Positions 11,865 through 23,763 of a stretch of 64,000 nt of DNA are shown here, piece by piece; positions within the stretch are counted from its first letter, which is position 1; each line of letters begins with the position of its first letter. Position numbers and translations under genes: made by a program. The notes under the pieces were generated by a model, which was not told the DNA's origin, did no database searches, and saw nothing but the letters and a program-made list of their open reading frames with translations. The stretch is from Flaccisagitta enflata (Eukaryota > Chaetognatha > Sagittoidea > Aphragmophora), in the NCBI GenBank assembly GCA_965153355.1, contig OZ231127.1, forward strand, positions 34,038,001 through 34,102,000, in the 5' to 3' direction.

Positions 11865-11930
11865 GACCAATAGGATATTAAAGACACTTAAAGTGGGAAA
11901 AAAACAATAATCAAAAATGCAGTAGATATA

Positions 11931-12546
11931 CAGTACCTTCCGAGCAAACCCGGCAAAAACTGGAGGATTAATTCTTGTTACTTTAATTTCATTTCCCAAA
12001 CTTTATTTTGGGTATCTAACTTAATAAAAAGATGCTTAATTCCTTGAACATATTTTGCTGTCAAAAAAAATAACTCGTGAAATCAAAGTGCATGAAGACA
12101 TCAATTTGGAGTGTTCTAACCCAGACCATTGGATTTGGCAGAAAATTTTACCTATCCTAGACAACAAGAACAGCTCAATCAGACAAATATTTTAGCTTTT
12201 ATGGCTATTTAAAATTTTTAAGGACAATTGTCCTAAATTATTTTAAGACAATTGTCCTCAAAAACTGAAAATGGCCGTAGAATCTAAAATAATTATCTGG
12301 TTGAGCTGTTCTTGTTGTCTAGGATAGGTAAAATTTTCTGCCGAATCCAATGGTCTGGGTTAGAACACTCCAAGTTGATGACTTCATGCACTTTGATTAT
12401 GAGTTATTTTTTTTGACGACAAAATATGTTCAAGGAATTAAGTATCTTTTAGTTAAGTTAGATACAAAAAATGAAGTTTGGGAAATGAAATTAAAGTAAC
12501 AAAAATTAATCCTCCAGTTTTTGCCGGGTTTGCTCGGAAAGTACTG
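11931..12546. mobile_element. TA-flanked full-length foldback MITE (616 bp)
   Basis: Flanked by TA (11929-11930, 12547-12548), ends CAGTACCTTCCGAGC and GCTCGGAAAGTACTG. The two halves are inverted copies almost to the centre (AGGACAATTGTCCT near 12222), so the whole element can fold as one long hairpin. It has no coding capacity. Confidence 0.85.
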
Positions 12547-12672
12547 TAAAAAAAAAGTATAGAAATAAAAGAAAACTACTACTTTTACTTAGTCAAACAC
12601 TTATACTTGTTAGATTGATGAAAGGAAAAAAGTTCAAGGGAGAAAGAGAGAAAAACAAACAGAGAAAAAGAG

Positions 12673-12674
<2 letters not shown>

Positions 12675-12768
<94 letters not shown>

Positions 12769-12850
12769 GAGAGAAAGAAAGAAAAAAAAAAGAAAGAAAA
12801 AAAGAAAAAAAGAAAGAAAGAACGAATGAAAGAGAGAGAGTGAAAGAGTG
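12675..12850. repeat. (GA)n and GAAA purine tract
   Basis: (GA)n to about 12759, then GAAAGAAA-type units. Confidence 0.95.
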
Positions 12851-13180
12851 AATAAGTGAATAATAGTAGAGTGAAAAGGAAAGAATGAGAATCAGGATCC
12901 TGAAGTCAACCAACACACGCTATATGGAATTGCTTTCTTGCTCCAGATTGTGGTGTTGTTAAGAGGGCCAGAGCTGGCTTCTTACTTTAAATAGAGTATG
13001 GAGAATATGGCCAGATGCTGCATCAAGATCTAGCCCTGGATCGCGGATGCATTTTGAGAGATGACATATCACTTAACGGCCTTTCTAGTAACACCTGTAC
13101 ACTAATTATTGTCAAGGTAGTGCTACAACTATACATACCTCGCTACTACTGGTGAGGAACGATTCAATTCCCTGAAGTTA

Positions 13181-13689
13181 CAGTAGATGTCGTCTAGACT
13201 TGGAAATACGGGGGATCTCATAACCTGAGTATCAATTAAGTGAGGGGGCTGATATTTTGCTGGTTTAATGTATAAACCATAAAGGGTTGACGATGGGGTA
13301 TGGCATCCCCCTACGACTTACCCTAGGAAAAAAACTTTTAGTATAAAATTATAGGAACAATCATTTTTTTTGCAGAATTTCAGCTTCATCTATTTGCTCA
13401 AATTGCAAAACCAGCCCAAGATTCGAACCAGGAACCTAAAATGAAATCAATTGATCCTAATAGATCTGATGTCAAGTGAGTTAACCACTAGACCAACTTC
13501 TGCAGCTGTTTGACCAAAGAGAATTTGATTGAGCTTATTAAAGAGAATTTTCAATCCATAGAGCTGCCATACCCCATCGTCAACCCTTCAGGTTATAAGC
13601 ATTATATACACACAGTTTCATTTTATTTAGATAAATGGTATTTACGATATGAGGGCCCCCACGTTTCCAAGTCTAGACGACATCTACTG
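13181..13689. mobile_element. nested TA-flanked MITE carrying a tRNA-like module
   Basis: A 509-bp element, TA at 13179-13180 and 13690-13691, ends CAGTAGATGTCGTCTAGAC and GTCTAGACGACATCTACTG, inverted arms of about 125 bp. The centre contains a minus-strand pol III promoter-like pair (next entry). Confidence 0.85.
13419..13495 (-). ncRNA. tRNA-derived (SINE-like) A-box/B-box module, decayed
   Basis: On the minus strand TGGTCTAGTGG (13485-13495) resembles an A box and GGTTCGAATCT (13419-13429) is a near-perfect B box. The spacing is longer than in a simple tRNA and I could not fold an acceptor stem, so this is a tRNA relic or SINE head rather than a working tRNA gene. Confidence 0.5.
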
Positions 13690-14191
13690 TATATATTTTA
13701 TGAGTATTTCTCAATATATTCCACATTATTTTTTGTATTTTGTTCCAATTGGGATGCTTGTTTTAAACTTTTTGACCTCTTGACAACTAACATTCAACAC
13801 CAAGGTACAAATTTTTCCACAACTTTGGTTCGAATTTTTGAAGCATTCACTTTTACAAAATCAATTGAAATCCGTGGGCAAATTAAAGAACTTTTCAAAA
13901 GCTGTTTAGTCGTGAAATTTGCATCTGATTATCTATCTTTATGTAGATTTGGTGAACAACTGAAGTTCATAAGGTTTTTCTGGTAATTTTGCCATAATTT
14001 GCTTTGGGAATGTTTTTACTGTTTTTGATCTTATTTGATTTTGTACAATGCAATTGAGGTGAAATTCATGAGCAAAATGAAGATTTTTTCAAGCCCTAAC
14101 TAATGGAAAAATTGGCATATGGTTAAATATGTCTGCTTAGATTTGACAGCTGTTTGATCTTTTGACAATAATAAGTGTACAGATGTTACGT

Positions 14192-14343
14192 ATTGTCTTT
14201 TGGACAGGATCCGGAGCAGCGATGCGAAAAAGGTCCGCCACTATCCTTGTGTACGGTTGGGAAAGGGCTGTTACGTAGTGCCGAAAATAAAACTGAACAA
14301 CCAACTGACCGACCAACCAATTAGTGACTTTGTCGTGCACGAC
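14192..14343 (-). repeat. HTN element, diverged minus copy
   Basis: A GATCCGG start, an AACTGACCGACCAACC array, and a terminal palindrome GTCGTG-CACGAC near 14328-14340. Confidence 0.45.
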
Positions 14344-14736
14344 TTATATGTAGCATCACTTCGCAGAGAGTAAGATTTTAAGACACAAAAACAGTACTGT
14401 ACAGTACAGTATGCCATTTGTTTGGTACCTGATACATGATTCCTCAAGATGTCGAGATGTTAAACTTTTTAGGGGTGAGAGACCCAGAAGCGAGAAAAAA
14501 ACAAAACAAAATGACAAATGGTTGGATGAAGGATGGTTGCATGGAGTCTTCCGGTTGATTTATTTCTTATAATTGAGATCAGGGGCGTAGGACAAGGGCA
14601 TGCAGGGCATGCCATGGCATGCCCTGTTGTTGGGACACTAAAGTTGTCGGGACACTCTTCAAGAAAGAAAAAAGAGAAGGGAGAATGAAAGAGAAGGAAG
14701 GAGAAGGAAGGAGAAGACAACAGAAAGTAAGAAGAA

Positions 14737-14918
14737 AACAAGGCCGGATACATGGCCATCAGTTGCGGACGGGTGGGCAGGGGCGGAAATGCGCGCTTCC
14801 CACTTTTCGACTCGATGGTTACGGACGGACCGATGGACGGACGGACCGGACGGACCGACGGACCGACGGACGGACGGACGGACGGACAAAGCCTCTTATA
14901 GAGTTGCGTGTCCGCAAC
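14737..14918 (-). repeat. HTN element inside the hAT element
   Basis: It runs AACAAGGCCGGATACATGGCC, GGGTGGGCAGGGGC, a long GGACGGACGGACC array, GACAAAGCCTCTTATAGA and the hairpin GTTGCG-TGTC-CGCAAC (14903-14918). Confidence 0.7.
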
Positions 14919-14969
14919 TAAAAAGCAAGAAAAGGAAAAAAAGAAGAAAAAAGAAAGAAAAGAAAAAAA

Positions 14970-14973
<4 letters not shown>

Positions 14974-15032
<59 letters not shown>
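14974..15032. repeat. (GA)n microsatellite
   Basis: About 29 GA units within the hAT-like element. Confidence 0.97.
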
Positions 15033-15036
<4 letters not shown>

Positions 15037-15643
15037 GCCAGACAGACAGACAAACAGATAGAGGAATTAAAGTTAAAAAGTTGAAGAAAAAATATCTTAA
15101 CAGATTAGAGGTAAAAGGAGAAAAACAGAAAAAAGAGGAAAGAAAGACTAAGCAGTACAGACACACTGGCAGATAGACATATAGATAATTGCATTTCTAT
15201 GTTGGCAAACTAAGGTCACAAATTTCATTGAAAAAAAAATCAAATGACTGCTTCAATTGATTAGTTTGCTAAAAATATGATGCAATAAAAAAAAATCATT
15301 TTGTCACAAATTTTCTTATCCATGGGTGTATGGTACTATAGTTTCAAAAGTCTTGATTTCCTCTTCTATTCAATTAAATCATTTTAAAAATCCCTATAAA
15401 ATGTTTATTCATTAAATAAAAAAATACATGAAGCAATGAAAAGTTGCTATAAAACATCTCTTCATTGAACAAAATTCATGTAGCAAACAAAAGTATAGCA
15501 ATGATTACTGCTATTTATAGTTTGTAACAAAAAACCACAAGTTAGGTTCAGTTGGGACACTAAATTTGTCGGACACCAATTAGGGGTGGCATGCCCTAAA
15601 CATTCAGCTCTCCTACGCCCCTGATTGAGATTATTGGATAATA

Positions 15644-16234
15644 CTATCTTGCTAAAAAAAATCTTCCGCCCTGTAATAAAAACATATCAATTGGCATAAA
15701 AACAGTTAAAAATCTGTTACAAATCCATGAATCATTAGATTTAGCTCCTTTTGACTAAATCAGGGCCGACATTTGTTGGGGAAGTGATTGGTAGAGCTTC
15801 TAGATGCAATTCTTGAGTGATGGGTCTCCTGACTTTTCTCACAGATTTTTTTATCTTTTTTTTTCTACATTTACACTCATAGCTACCAAAAATTACATCA
15901 AATCATAAAAAAATTGGTGACGAAAATAAAGCCCTTCAAATTTGCTATCTGTCTGCGCAAACCGCATCTGTCTAACTCAATGCGTTTAGAAGAAATTTGA
16001 AAAACAGTGAAAAGATGTCATTTAAAATTTGTGTAGAAATGGCATGAGCAAATTTCAAGTATTTCAATCAAAGTTGAATAACTTTTTAACGCATTGACGT
16101 AGAGGGATGCGGTTTGCGAAGATAGCTAGCAAATTTGAAGAGCTTTAATTATCTCACCAATTTTTTTATGATTGCTTGATTCTAAGCTGAGATATACATG
16201 TAAATGTGCCGGAAGATTTTTATTAGCAAGATAG
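15644..16234. mobile_element. TA-flanked MITE family M (CTATCT ends), copy M1
   Basis: 591 bp, TA at 15642-15643 and 16235-16236, ends CTATCTTGCTAAAAAAAATC and GATTTTTATTAGCAAGATAG. Shares interior blocks (TCTGTTACAAATCCATGAATC-like; AGGGCCG; AACCGCATCTGTCTA) with M2 and M3. Confidence 0.82.
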
Positions 16235-16352
16235 TATATGATTACTATGAACCAGAGAAGTTTGGGTTGACTCAGAGTTTCTTGTTAGTAAGGAAAATCT
16301 TTTTTTAAGGTTGTGGGTGTTATGAGCATTTTACAGTGGGAAGATCAGATTC

Positions 16353-16783
16353 ACTTTTTTTTTATAAGAACCTAGTTTATAAGAACATCAAGGCTTCGAA
16401 ATGCCCAAAAATTAAGAACATCTTAAGAACATATGAAGGCTTGAAATTAGAAAAAAAAATTCTTCGCTAACGGTAATACTTAAAAAGTATCTAAAAAATA
16501 TTTGAATTTAAACATATTTACAGTAATATTCTATAATTTTGAATATATATACTATAAATGTCTTTAGACCTAATGATCAAACATTGATTTTAGTTGTTAT
16601 TTGTAGAAATATATCAAGTATAATCAAGTTATAGTAAACTAAAGTGTTTTTTATTGTTTCTATATAAATAAATGATATTTGAAATTAAAAACGCTCTAAG
16701 AACATTGAAGGCTTCATTTGGCCTCCAAAATAAGAACATGAAGCCTTCAAAAAAAAAAAATGATGTTCTTATAAAAAAAAAGT
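16353..16783. mobile_element. foldback MITE with TAAGAACAT arms
   Basis: Inverted arms ACTTTTTTTTATAAGAAC and GTTCTTATAAAAAAAAAGT, with AAGAACAT and AAGGCTTC motifs repeated in both arms. A second, partial copy with the same arms lies at about 53215-53350. Confidence 0.7.
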
Positions 16784-16936
16784 GTACGTAGGTAGAAGAA
16801 TGTCGGGGCACAGTTCCACATACATATCTTGTACTCTTTTTTGTCACTGGCACGTGACTCAAATAGCTTACAATTTTGGATTTTTCTACTGGGCAACTAT
16901 CTGGTAAGTTATGAAGTGGATTTTTTTATTATCGTG

Positions 16937-17700
16937 AAAAAGTCGAAGTCAGTCTTCGACTTTATGACATATTCGAGAGAAACAGGGTTTTTATTTTCTT
17001 ATTAAAATGTTGGGCATCTCTATCGACCAATTGGTCCTTGAAACAAAATTGATAGAGTAAGTAAATTTGATAATTCTCTTTCATTTGGCGCCAAGCAGAA
17101 TGCTCGACGACAAATTTTTTTGCACTATGATTTTTTAAAGATTTATTTAGGAAAAGTTCGCATGGAAGTTTTTCTGATTTTTTATGATTTTGTGTAGGAT
17201 CAATAAAAGAGTGTATTAATGTTTACTTGAGCATGTAAATAAGAAAAAAAAAACGTGTTTATGAGCACAGCTGCTCATCTGTGAGGGTGTTTTTGAGCAT
17301 TTTAGCTCATTTAGCTCACTTAGCTCAGTCTATTCTTTCCAATTTCAAATATGATAAATGATTAAATACTTTCATACTTATGTAAGCAAGCAAATAAAAA
17401 AAAAACATGTTAGTGAGCAGAGCTGCTCATCTGTGTGGGTGTTTTTAAATATTGAAGCTCATTTAGCTCATTTAGCTTATTTAGCTTGCTCTTTTTTTTT
17501 CTTTGATTTTAAATAGGATGAATAAATTAATGTTTTGATTTAGGCATGCAAATACAAGAAAGCATGTCAGTGAGCAAAGCTGGTTGTCTGGTTGAATTAT
17601 TTTGAATATTTTAGCTCATCTAGCTCATTTGGCTCTGTCCTATTTTTCTCTGATTTTCAGTGCAATCAATATATACAATTGCTTTTGATTTGATCCAACA
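16937..17700. repeat. interspersed repeat: strong hairpin plus ~160-bp GCTCATTTAGCTCAT tandem
   Basis: It starts with the hairpin AAAGTCGAAG-TCAGT-CTTCGACTTT and continues to three tandem units of about 160 bp (near 17200, 17360, 17510), each with GAGC..AGCTGCTCATCTGTG and TAGCTCATTTAGCTCAT. It is homologous to 63105-63920. Confidence 0.75.
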
Positions 17701-18664
17701 AATAAAAAAAATTTCAGAGACTGAAGACAAAAGCATGGTGAAACGTGACCAATGCTAACGACTTTTTTCCTCACGGCGACAGGTAAGGATAGTGAAGGGT
17801 CGCGATTAAACACCAGTTAGAGCTCCAAGGCTCTTTTCCTTGTTAGATGTGTCCTCGAATCTCTAAAATAGGCTTTGTCCGTAAGTGGGTCGGTTGGTTG
17901 GTCACTCGGTTAGAAACACATTCATCCAAAACATCAAAATCATGCATATTTCGTAAGAAAAGGGTTTCTAACCCAGTAAAAGTAGCATATAATTTTTAAT
18001 TCATTAGATTTTTTATTCATTCATTAATGACAATCGTTCACAAAAAAACTTTCGCCGCTTAAGGCATCGCTAAAGCGCACCCGCTAACAGGGCATTTGGG
18101 TGCTTCACATAGCAAAAGTTGGGAATTTCTTTTCACCCTCTTTTTACAATGGGGAGGGACTTATTGAAGAAACTTTAATATTTTTCTTTTTTTAAAAATC
18201 ATTCATCTTTCATTTTTGAGAAAATATCCGCAATAAAAGAAACTAATTTACTGTTATACTTTCAAATATTATATTTTTTTTCTCTGAAGAATTGTTTATC
18301 TGCTTTTAAAGTAAGCTAAGTTATCATTTATATTTTAATTTTTTTGTCCATCACGATCTTTTAAAACAAAACTATATAGGACTTTACTGATTTCTTAGAT
18401 TCTTATGAGAGCTTCAAGACCAAAACAAGACAGAAGATGAAGGAATTTAAAAAAAAAAGGCTGATCTTCATGATTTTTGCTTCTATGTATTATGTGAGTT
18501 GGGTCAAGCAGTACTCCCAACTTTTGCTATGCGAAGCACCTGAATAAGGCATGCTGGCCTATAACCTATAAGGCGTACAACCTACAGATTTCTCAGAACT
18601 CCTTGCTGGACATTCTTTTTCCGATTCCTCCGCGAAGCTTTTAGTGGAGTAGGACAGCAGATGG
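17701..18664. other. AT-rich non-coding DNA
   Basis: One short GGTCGGTTGGTTGG array near 17885-17910 suggests a ruined HTN copy. Nothing else recognised. Confidence 0.5.
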
Positions 18665-19194
18665 TCACTGCAAATCCGGACCAAAGCGTGAATTTTTTTT
18701 TACATAGTCCTCATGATGTATATGAAAGATTCAGAAGGGGTGCCCTTATATACGGGCCCTTCGGGGGTCCCTAGGGGCCCCCAAAAAAGCCCGTTGAGAA
18801 AAATTTTTTTCAAAAAAGTGTCTTCGAAAGGGGGGTCAAAACAATAGGAAATTATCTAATTTGCCTAGATCCAAGGTCCTGTAGACAAAAATTTTTTTTT
18901 CAAAAACTTAGAAATTTTTGGGTCGGGTTCCCCCAAATTTATCCTAAAATTATTTCGAAAAAAAAGTTCTCTGAAAGGGGGGTCAAATCAACTGGAAATG
19001 ATCTAATTTGCCAAGATACAAAGCCCTGGAAACAACTTTTTTTTTCAAACTTGGCTGTTTTTTTTTGTGCCGGATGGATGGGCCAATGGATGGACCAACG
19101 GACAGGCCAACAGACTGACAAAATGGGATGTAGACTCGCTTGCACGTGACTTCACACATTATAATCAGGTTTTTATTGAGACTTAAGTGAATCA

Positions 19195-19550
19195 TATCTG
19201 TAATAAAATGGTCAAATTAAAGACAAAGTGTACAGAAAATCCACAGCAAACACAGCAAACACTTCAATGAATCTTGTCAAACAAAGTTTCTCCAGGTAGC
19301 AATACCTCATTCACTAGAAAAGGGGGGGCGGGATTGGGCCCTAAGAAGACTAAGCAATCTGCTTTCATCTTTTAAAGAAATCATTTATCCTTTTTTTTTA
19401 CACATAATTAGCTTTTTAGTGGATCATATTTGTAATGAAATGGTCAAAATAAAGATACATTGTACAGCAAATCCACAACAAACACAGCAAACACTTCAAT
19501 GAATCTTGTCAAACAAAGTCTCTCCAGGTAGCAATACTTCATTCACTAGC
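19195..19550 (+). repeat. direct duplication inside the large element
   Basis: About 125 bp (marker CACTTCAATGAATCTTGTC) occurs at 19195-19318 and again at 19425-19555. Confidence 0.8.
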
Positions 19551-20114
19551 ATCTGTATTCCCTTGAGAGCATTTACATGTGCATAATTGTGCACCCCCCT
19601 CTACATAGCCCCCAAAAGAAAAACCAAAAAACCGTTTCTGGGGACCCCAAGAACTATCATCTAGGATGTCTTGGCTACCTAAAACAACATCAGACTAAAT
19701 CATTTGAATGCAAAATTTAGATAAAAGTCATTTTTTTTTGCAAAAATCAAGTATTTTTTAGCATATTTGGCATTTTTTCTGTTCACAAAGCTTCCAAAAC
19801 TTTAGAAAATACCTGAAAAGTGTAGGGATACCTAATATACAACTGCTTTTACCATTTGAAGCTAGTTTTGGTTAATATTTTAAAGATAAGAGAAAAAAAT
19901 AACAAAAAAAAACAGCAAATTAAGCTGTTTTTCAATATCTTTTCTGCCTTAAATTTGTTCTAGCTATTTCAAAAAGTCTGTAAACTATAAAAAGTGTGTG
20001 GAAACAGTTGGACTACATGTAGTTTTGACTTTTTTAGCAATTTTATTGAAATATCTATCACTTAAAAGTTTAAAAAATGACTTGGAAATGGTAAATTCAG
20101 GCTTTTTTTTGGTA

Positions 20115-20701
20115 CTATCTAGGCGGAAAAAATCTTTCGACCTGCAACACAAATGTATTCATCGATGTAAAAATGAATATAAATCAGTTACAAATCCATC
20201 AATAGTTAGTGAGAGCTCCCTTTGACTGAATAAGGGCCGTCCTTAGTTGGGGAAGCGATTTGAGATCTTGAGGCACTCTGGAGTAAAGGCTTTCTGGATC
20301 TTTCTCGCAATTTATCTTTATCTCTTCTTTTGCTATATTTAGACTTATAGCTTCCACAAGACTCATCAAATCATAGACAAATCGGTGACATAAATGAAGC
20401 CCTTCGAATTTGCAAGCAGGCAACGCAAACCGCATCTGTCTAGCTCAACACGTTTAGAAGTAATTGAAAAAAGAGTAAAGTGATACCATCAGAAGATTGA
20501 GTAAAATGGCTAGAGCTAAATTGAAGTATTTCAATCAAAGTTAGATAACTTTTGAACGGAAAGAGCTAGAGAGATGCGGTTTGCGTCAATCTCTTGCAAA
20601 TTTGAAGAGCTTTAATTATGTCACCGATTTTTTGATGATTACTTGATTCTAACCTGAGATATGCATGTAAATGTGCCGAAAGATTTTTTCCGCCTAGATA
20701 G
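20115..20701. mobile_element. MITE family M, copy M2
   Basis: 587 bp, TA-flanked (20113-20114, 20702-20703), ends CTATCTAGGCGGAAAAAATC and GATTTTTTCCGCCTAGATAG. It is inserted at the inner edge of the left inverted arm; the right arm lacks it. Confidence 0.85.
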
Positions 20702-21329
20702 TATTTTCAAGCTTCATCATGATCAAATTGTTTCTTGATTATTTTGTTTAATTAAAGATATATATCATATATATTTTCATAGATATCTAACTATTACATA
20801 TATCTTTACATATGTTTTACTATTTTGTAGTCTTAATCATGGACACGCAACCTTAGACCTTGCTGTGTTGGTCGGCAGGTTGGTCCTTCCATCCCATTGC
20901 ATTTTAAATGCGTCCATGCATCTATATAAGAAGCGTTGTCCATCTGTCGCTCTTTAAATGATAAACTGATCTAGCTGCATTTATGTTGTTACTGGATGAA
21001 TAGTGTTGGGTGCCTTCCACGTTTGTAACAGAGGAACCGTTTTAAAGAAGGCTGGATACACATCTTTCAATTAAGCTGACGTTTTGTTGCCTGGACACTA
21101 CGCTGCTGTCCATGTATACACGTATACACCCCTCTGCATCAGGGTGTCACAAAATTTTTTGCTTCCTACGAGCAAAAATTTTTCGACTGAACCTTCCTAC
21201 TGAAAATGCGTATGATTATCGCGGGTGAAACCTCATAAGACCCTTTATGCAAATAGTCAGGAGAGCAAACGTAGTTCTGGGTGGCCCTAGAATAGTAAGT
21301 GAAGGGATAAGATGGTGAGAGGAGTTTTT

Positions 21330-21430
21330 GAGACTTGCATTTGAGCCTTAAGGCTCGGGTTTGAGCCTCTAGGTTTAGAACTGAGACTTTAAGCTAGAAT
21401 TTGAGCCATAAGTTGGGATATGACCCTGAA
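21330..21430 (+). repeat. GCCT..AGGC ~20-nt array
   Basis: Short array of TTTGAGCCTTAAGGCTCGGG-like units, the same type as at 10800. Confidence 0.55.
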
Positions 21431-21529
21431 TATGAAAGCAAAGATAGTATTTAATTATTGTTTGTCTTAAAACCAAATTATTTGAAAAACAACAAGGCCA
21501 ACACCTATGAGTTGCGTGCAGGACATAAA

Positions 21530-21770
21530 TAACTTAGGATGACTCAAATTGACTTAAAACGACTTAAAAAGACATAAAATGATGATAAATGACTTATATG
21601 ACTAAATTGACCAAATTAACTAAAGTGACTTAATATCACGTAAAATGACTTAAAATGACTTACAATGACTTACAATGACTTACAATGACTTAGAATGACT
21701 AATAATGACTTAGAATGACTTAGAATGACTGAAAATGGCCTAGAATGACCAAGAATAACTGAAAGTAATA
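21530..21770 (+). repeat. decamer array (GACTTAAAAT)
   Basis: About 20 degenerate 10-nt units (AATGACTTAA, AATGACTTAC, AATGACTTAG), related to the patch at 2064 and the inverted patches at 56035 and 59990. Confidence 0.8.
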
Positions 21771-22149
21771 AAAAAAGTATAGTTTGACTGATGGACCAAC
21801 AGACCGACAGACCGACGGATGGACAAAGCGGGTTGTAGAGTCACGTGCATGGGACTAAAAAATAACAAACAAACTTCAAAGTTGTCCGGTATAGTTTATC
21901 TTTTTTGCAACATTTCTTGATGGTGGACAAAAAACTATTTACAGGTAGAAGTTTCTTGAGGATTTCTATTTCATTATTTTTTTTTTTAGCAATCTCAGAT
22001 AAAAGACATCATAATATTGTTCATGGAAAAGAAAAAGTATTCATACTTATAGTCACTTGCACTTGACTTTACACCTTGTTCTGCTGGTCTGTCTGTCAGT
22101 AAGTACATACGTAGCTACATGATATTTCTGAATTTGGTTTTTTTTAGTC

Positions 22150-22640
22150 CTTCGTTTGGTAAGGAAAGGAGGGAAGGAAGGAAGGTATTGAAGGGAGGAG
22201 GACAGAAAGGGAGGCAGGAAGGATTGAGAGGAAAAGAAAAGTAGGAAAAAAAAAGAAAAGAAAAGAAGGAAGGATTGAAAGAGGGGAGGAAGGAACAGGA
22301 AAGTGGAAGAAAATAAAGGCATAAAGAAAACAAGAATGAAAGGGAGGGAAGAAGGAATAGGAAGAAAATAATAGGAAAGTAGGAGAGAAGGAAAGCAAGA
22401 AGAAAGGATGTAAGGAAGGAAAGAAAGAGGACAGAAAGGGAAGGAGGAAGGAAAAAGAGGAAAAGAAAAGAAGGAAAAGAAGGGGGAGGGAGGGAAAGGA
22501 AGAAGGAAGGAGGGGAGAAAAGAAGAAATGAAGGAAGGAAGGAAGGAAACAAGAAGGAAGGAATAGGAAGAAAATATTAGAAGGAAGGGAGGAGAGAAGG
22601 ATAGAAAGAAGAAAGGAAGGAAGGAGAGGAGGAAGGAAGA
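22150..22640. repeat. irregular GGAA/GAAAG purine tract
   Basis: About 490 bp nearly all purine on this strand (GGAAGGAAGGA, GGAAAGAAAGAGG). Its mirror type (TTCC)n follows at 23000-23140. The Phe/Leu/Pro/Ser frames on the minus strand are artefacts. Confidence 0.93.
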
Positions 22641-22808
22641 GAAGTAGATAGTGATCAGTGAAATAACTGCCACTGTCTTTTTTTCCAAGGCTTGTTCATT
22701 TTTTTCAAAATGTTTTAAAAAACTTAGAATGTACTGAGAAAAACAAAAAACAGTTGCAGGAGCTTCATATGCAAAAGGAAAAAAACTTTTTTTTTTGCCT
22801 TTGTATTA

Positions 22809-22975
22809 CAGCAGGACCCCGCCTCATTGGGACTGAAGATTTTTCACCTTTATCTCAAGTTCACCTTTAAAGAGAGGTGAAATCACATAAAGAACTATCA
22901 TTTGGGACCTTAAAATGTTGACATTTATTGATGGGGAACCTTTAAAAGCGGGTCTGTTATTGCGGGGTTCCACTG
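22809..22975. mobile_element. pogo/Tigger-like MITE, copy P3
   Basis: 167 bp, TA-flanked (22807-22808, 22976-22977), ends CAGCAGGACCCCGCCTCA and TGCGGGGTTCCACTG. Confidence 0.8.
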
Positions 22976-22999
22976 TATTTTCTTGCCTTTCTTCCTCTT

Positions 23000-23140
23000 T
23001 CTTTTCCTTCCTTCCTTCCTTCCTTCCTTCCTTCCTTCCTTCCTTCCTTCCTTCCTTCCTTCCTTCCCTCCTTCCTTCCTTCCTTTTCCTCTTTTCCTCT
23101 TCTTCCTCTTTTTTCTTTTTCTCTCCTTCTTCCCTTCCCT
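23000..23140. repeat. (TTCC)n microsatellite
   Basis: About 20 TTCC units and a CTCTTCC-rich tail, starting directly beside MITE P3. Confidence 0.95.
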
Positions 23141-23763
23141 TCCTACCAGCCTAGCTAGCTTCCTACGAGCGCCGCTCGCGTGCTCGGGCACTTTGTGACA
23201 CCCTGCTCTGCATGTCCCCAAAGGCATACAAACAAACATATTTACACTTTCTAATGCTGTTAAAGCAATATGGTGCGTGGTATATTTTTATTTGCCTAAA
23301 AGAGATATCTAACACAAAAGAGCATGAAAATGGTCAAAACAAAAATATAATTAACTTTGATATTTAATCATAATACGAACTAGTGAATTATATGTAAAAA
23401 TCTATATAATGTATACACTCACATCTTTATAATATAGTTTGAGGGTACTTCAAACTCAAACACTTTGAATTACTAAAAAAAGGCCTGAATTTACTGTTTC
23501 TAAGTCATTTTTTAAACTTTTAAGTGGTAGATATTTCATTAAAATTGCTAAAAAAGTCAAAACTACATGCAGTCCAACTGTTCCCACACACTTTTTATAG
23601 TTTACAGGCTTTTTGAAGTAGCTAGAACAACTTTAGGCAGAAAAAATGCTAAAAAAGAGCTTAATTTGCTGTTTTTTTACTATTTTTTTGCTCTAATCTT
23701 TAAAATAACCAAAACTAGCTTGAAATAGTAAAAGCAGTTGTATATTAGGTATCCCTACACTTT

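Larger units (their letters stand above)
13091..14186. mobile_element. MITE family T, second copy, split by a nested MITE
   Basis: TA-flanked (13089-13090, 14187-14188), ends ACACCTGTACACTAATTATT and AATAATAAGTGTACAGATGT. Removing 13181-13689 and one TA leaves 585 bp, exactly the length of the intact copy 5962-6546. A 158-codon open frame (13510-13986) crosses the nested junction and is a chance frame. Confidence 0.85.
14580..15623. mobile_element. hAT-like element with exact 8-bp target duplication (1,044 bp)
   Basis: Ends CAGGGGCGTAGGA and TCCTACGCCCCTG, flanked by ATTGAGAT at 14572-14579 and 15624-15631. The interior has the copied motif GGGACACTAAA..TTGTCGG near both ends, an HTN copy, a (GA)n and AT-rich DNA. 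No transposase frame remains. Confidence 0.88.

Noticed and set aside
13380-13510. A functional tRNA gene
   Set aside because: Only A-box and B-box matches are present; spacing is too long and no acceptor stem can be formed.
13510-13986. 158-codon plus-strand ORF
   Set aside because: It crosses the junction between the nested and outer MITE, so it cannot be older than the insertion, and has no protein-like landmarks.
20199-20435. 78-codon minus-strand ORF
   Set aside because: Lies wholly inside MITE M2 and is not kept in M1 or M3.
22053-22688. 211-codon Phe/Leu/Ser/Pro ORF on the minus strand
   Set aside because: Translation of a purine/pyrimidine tract.
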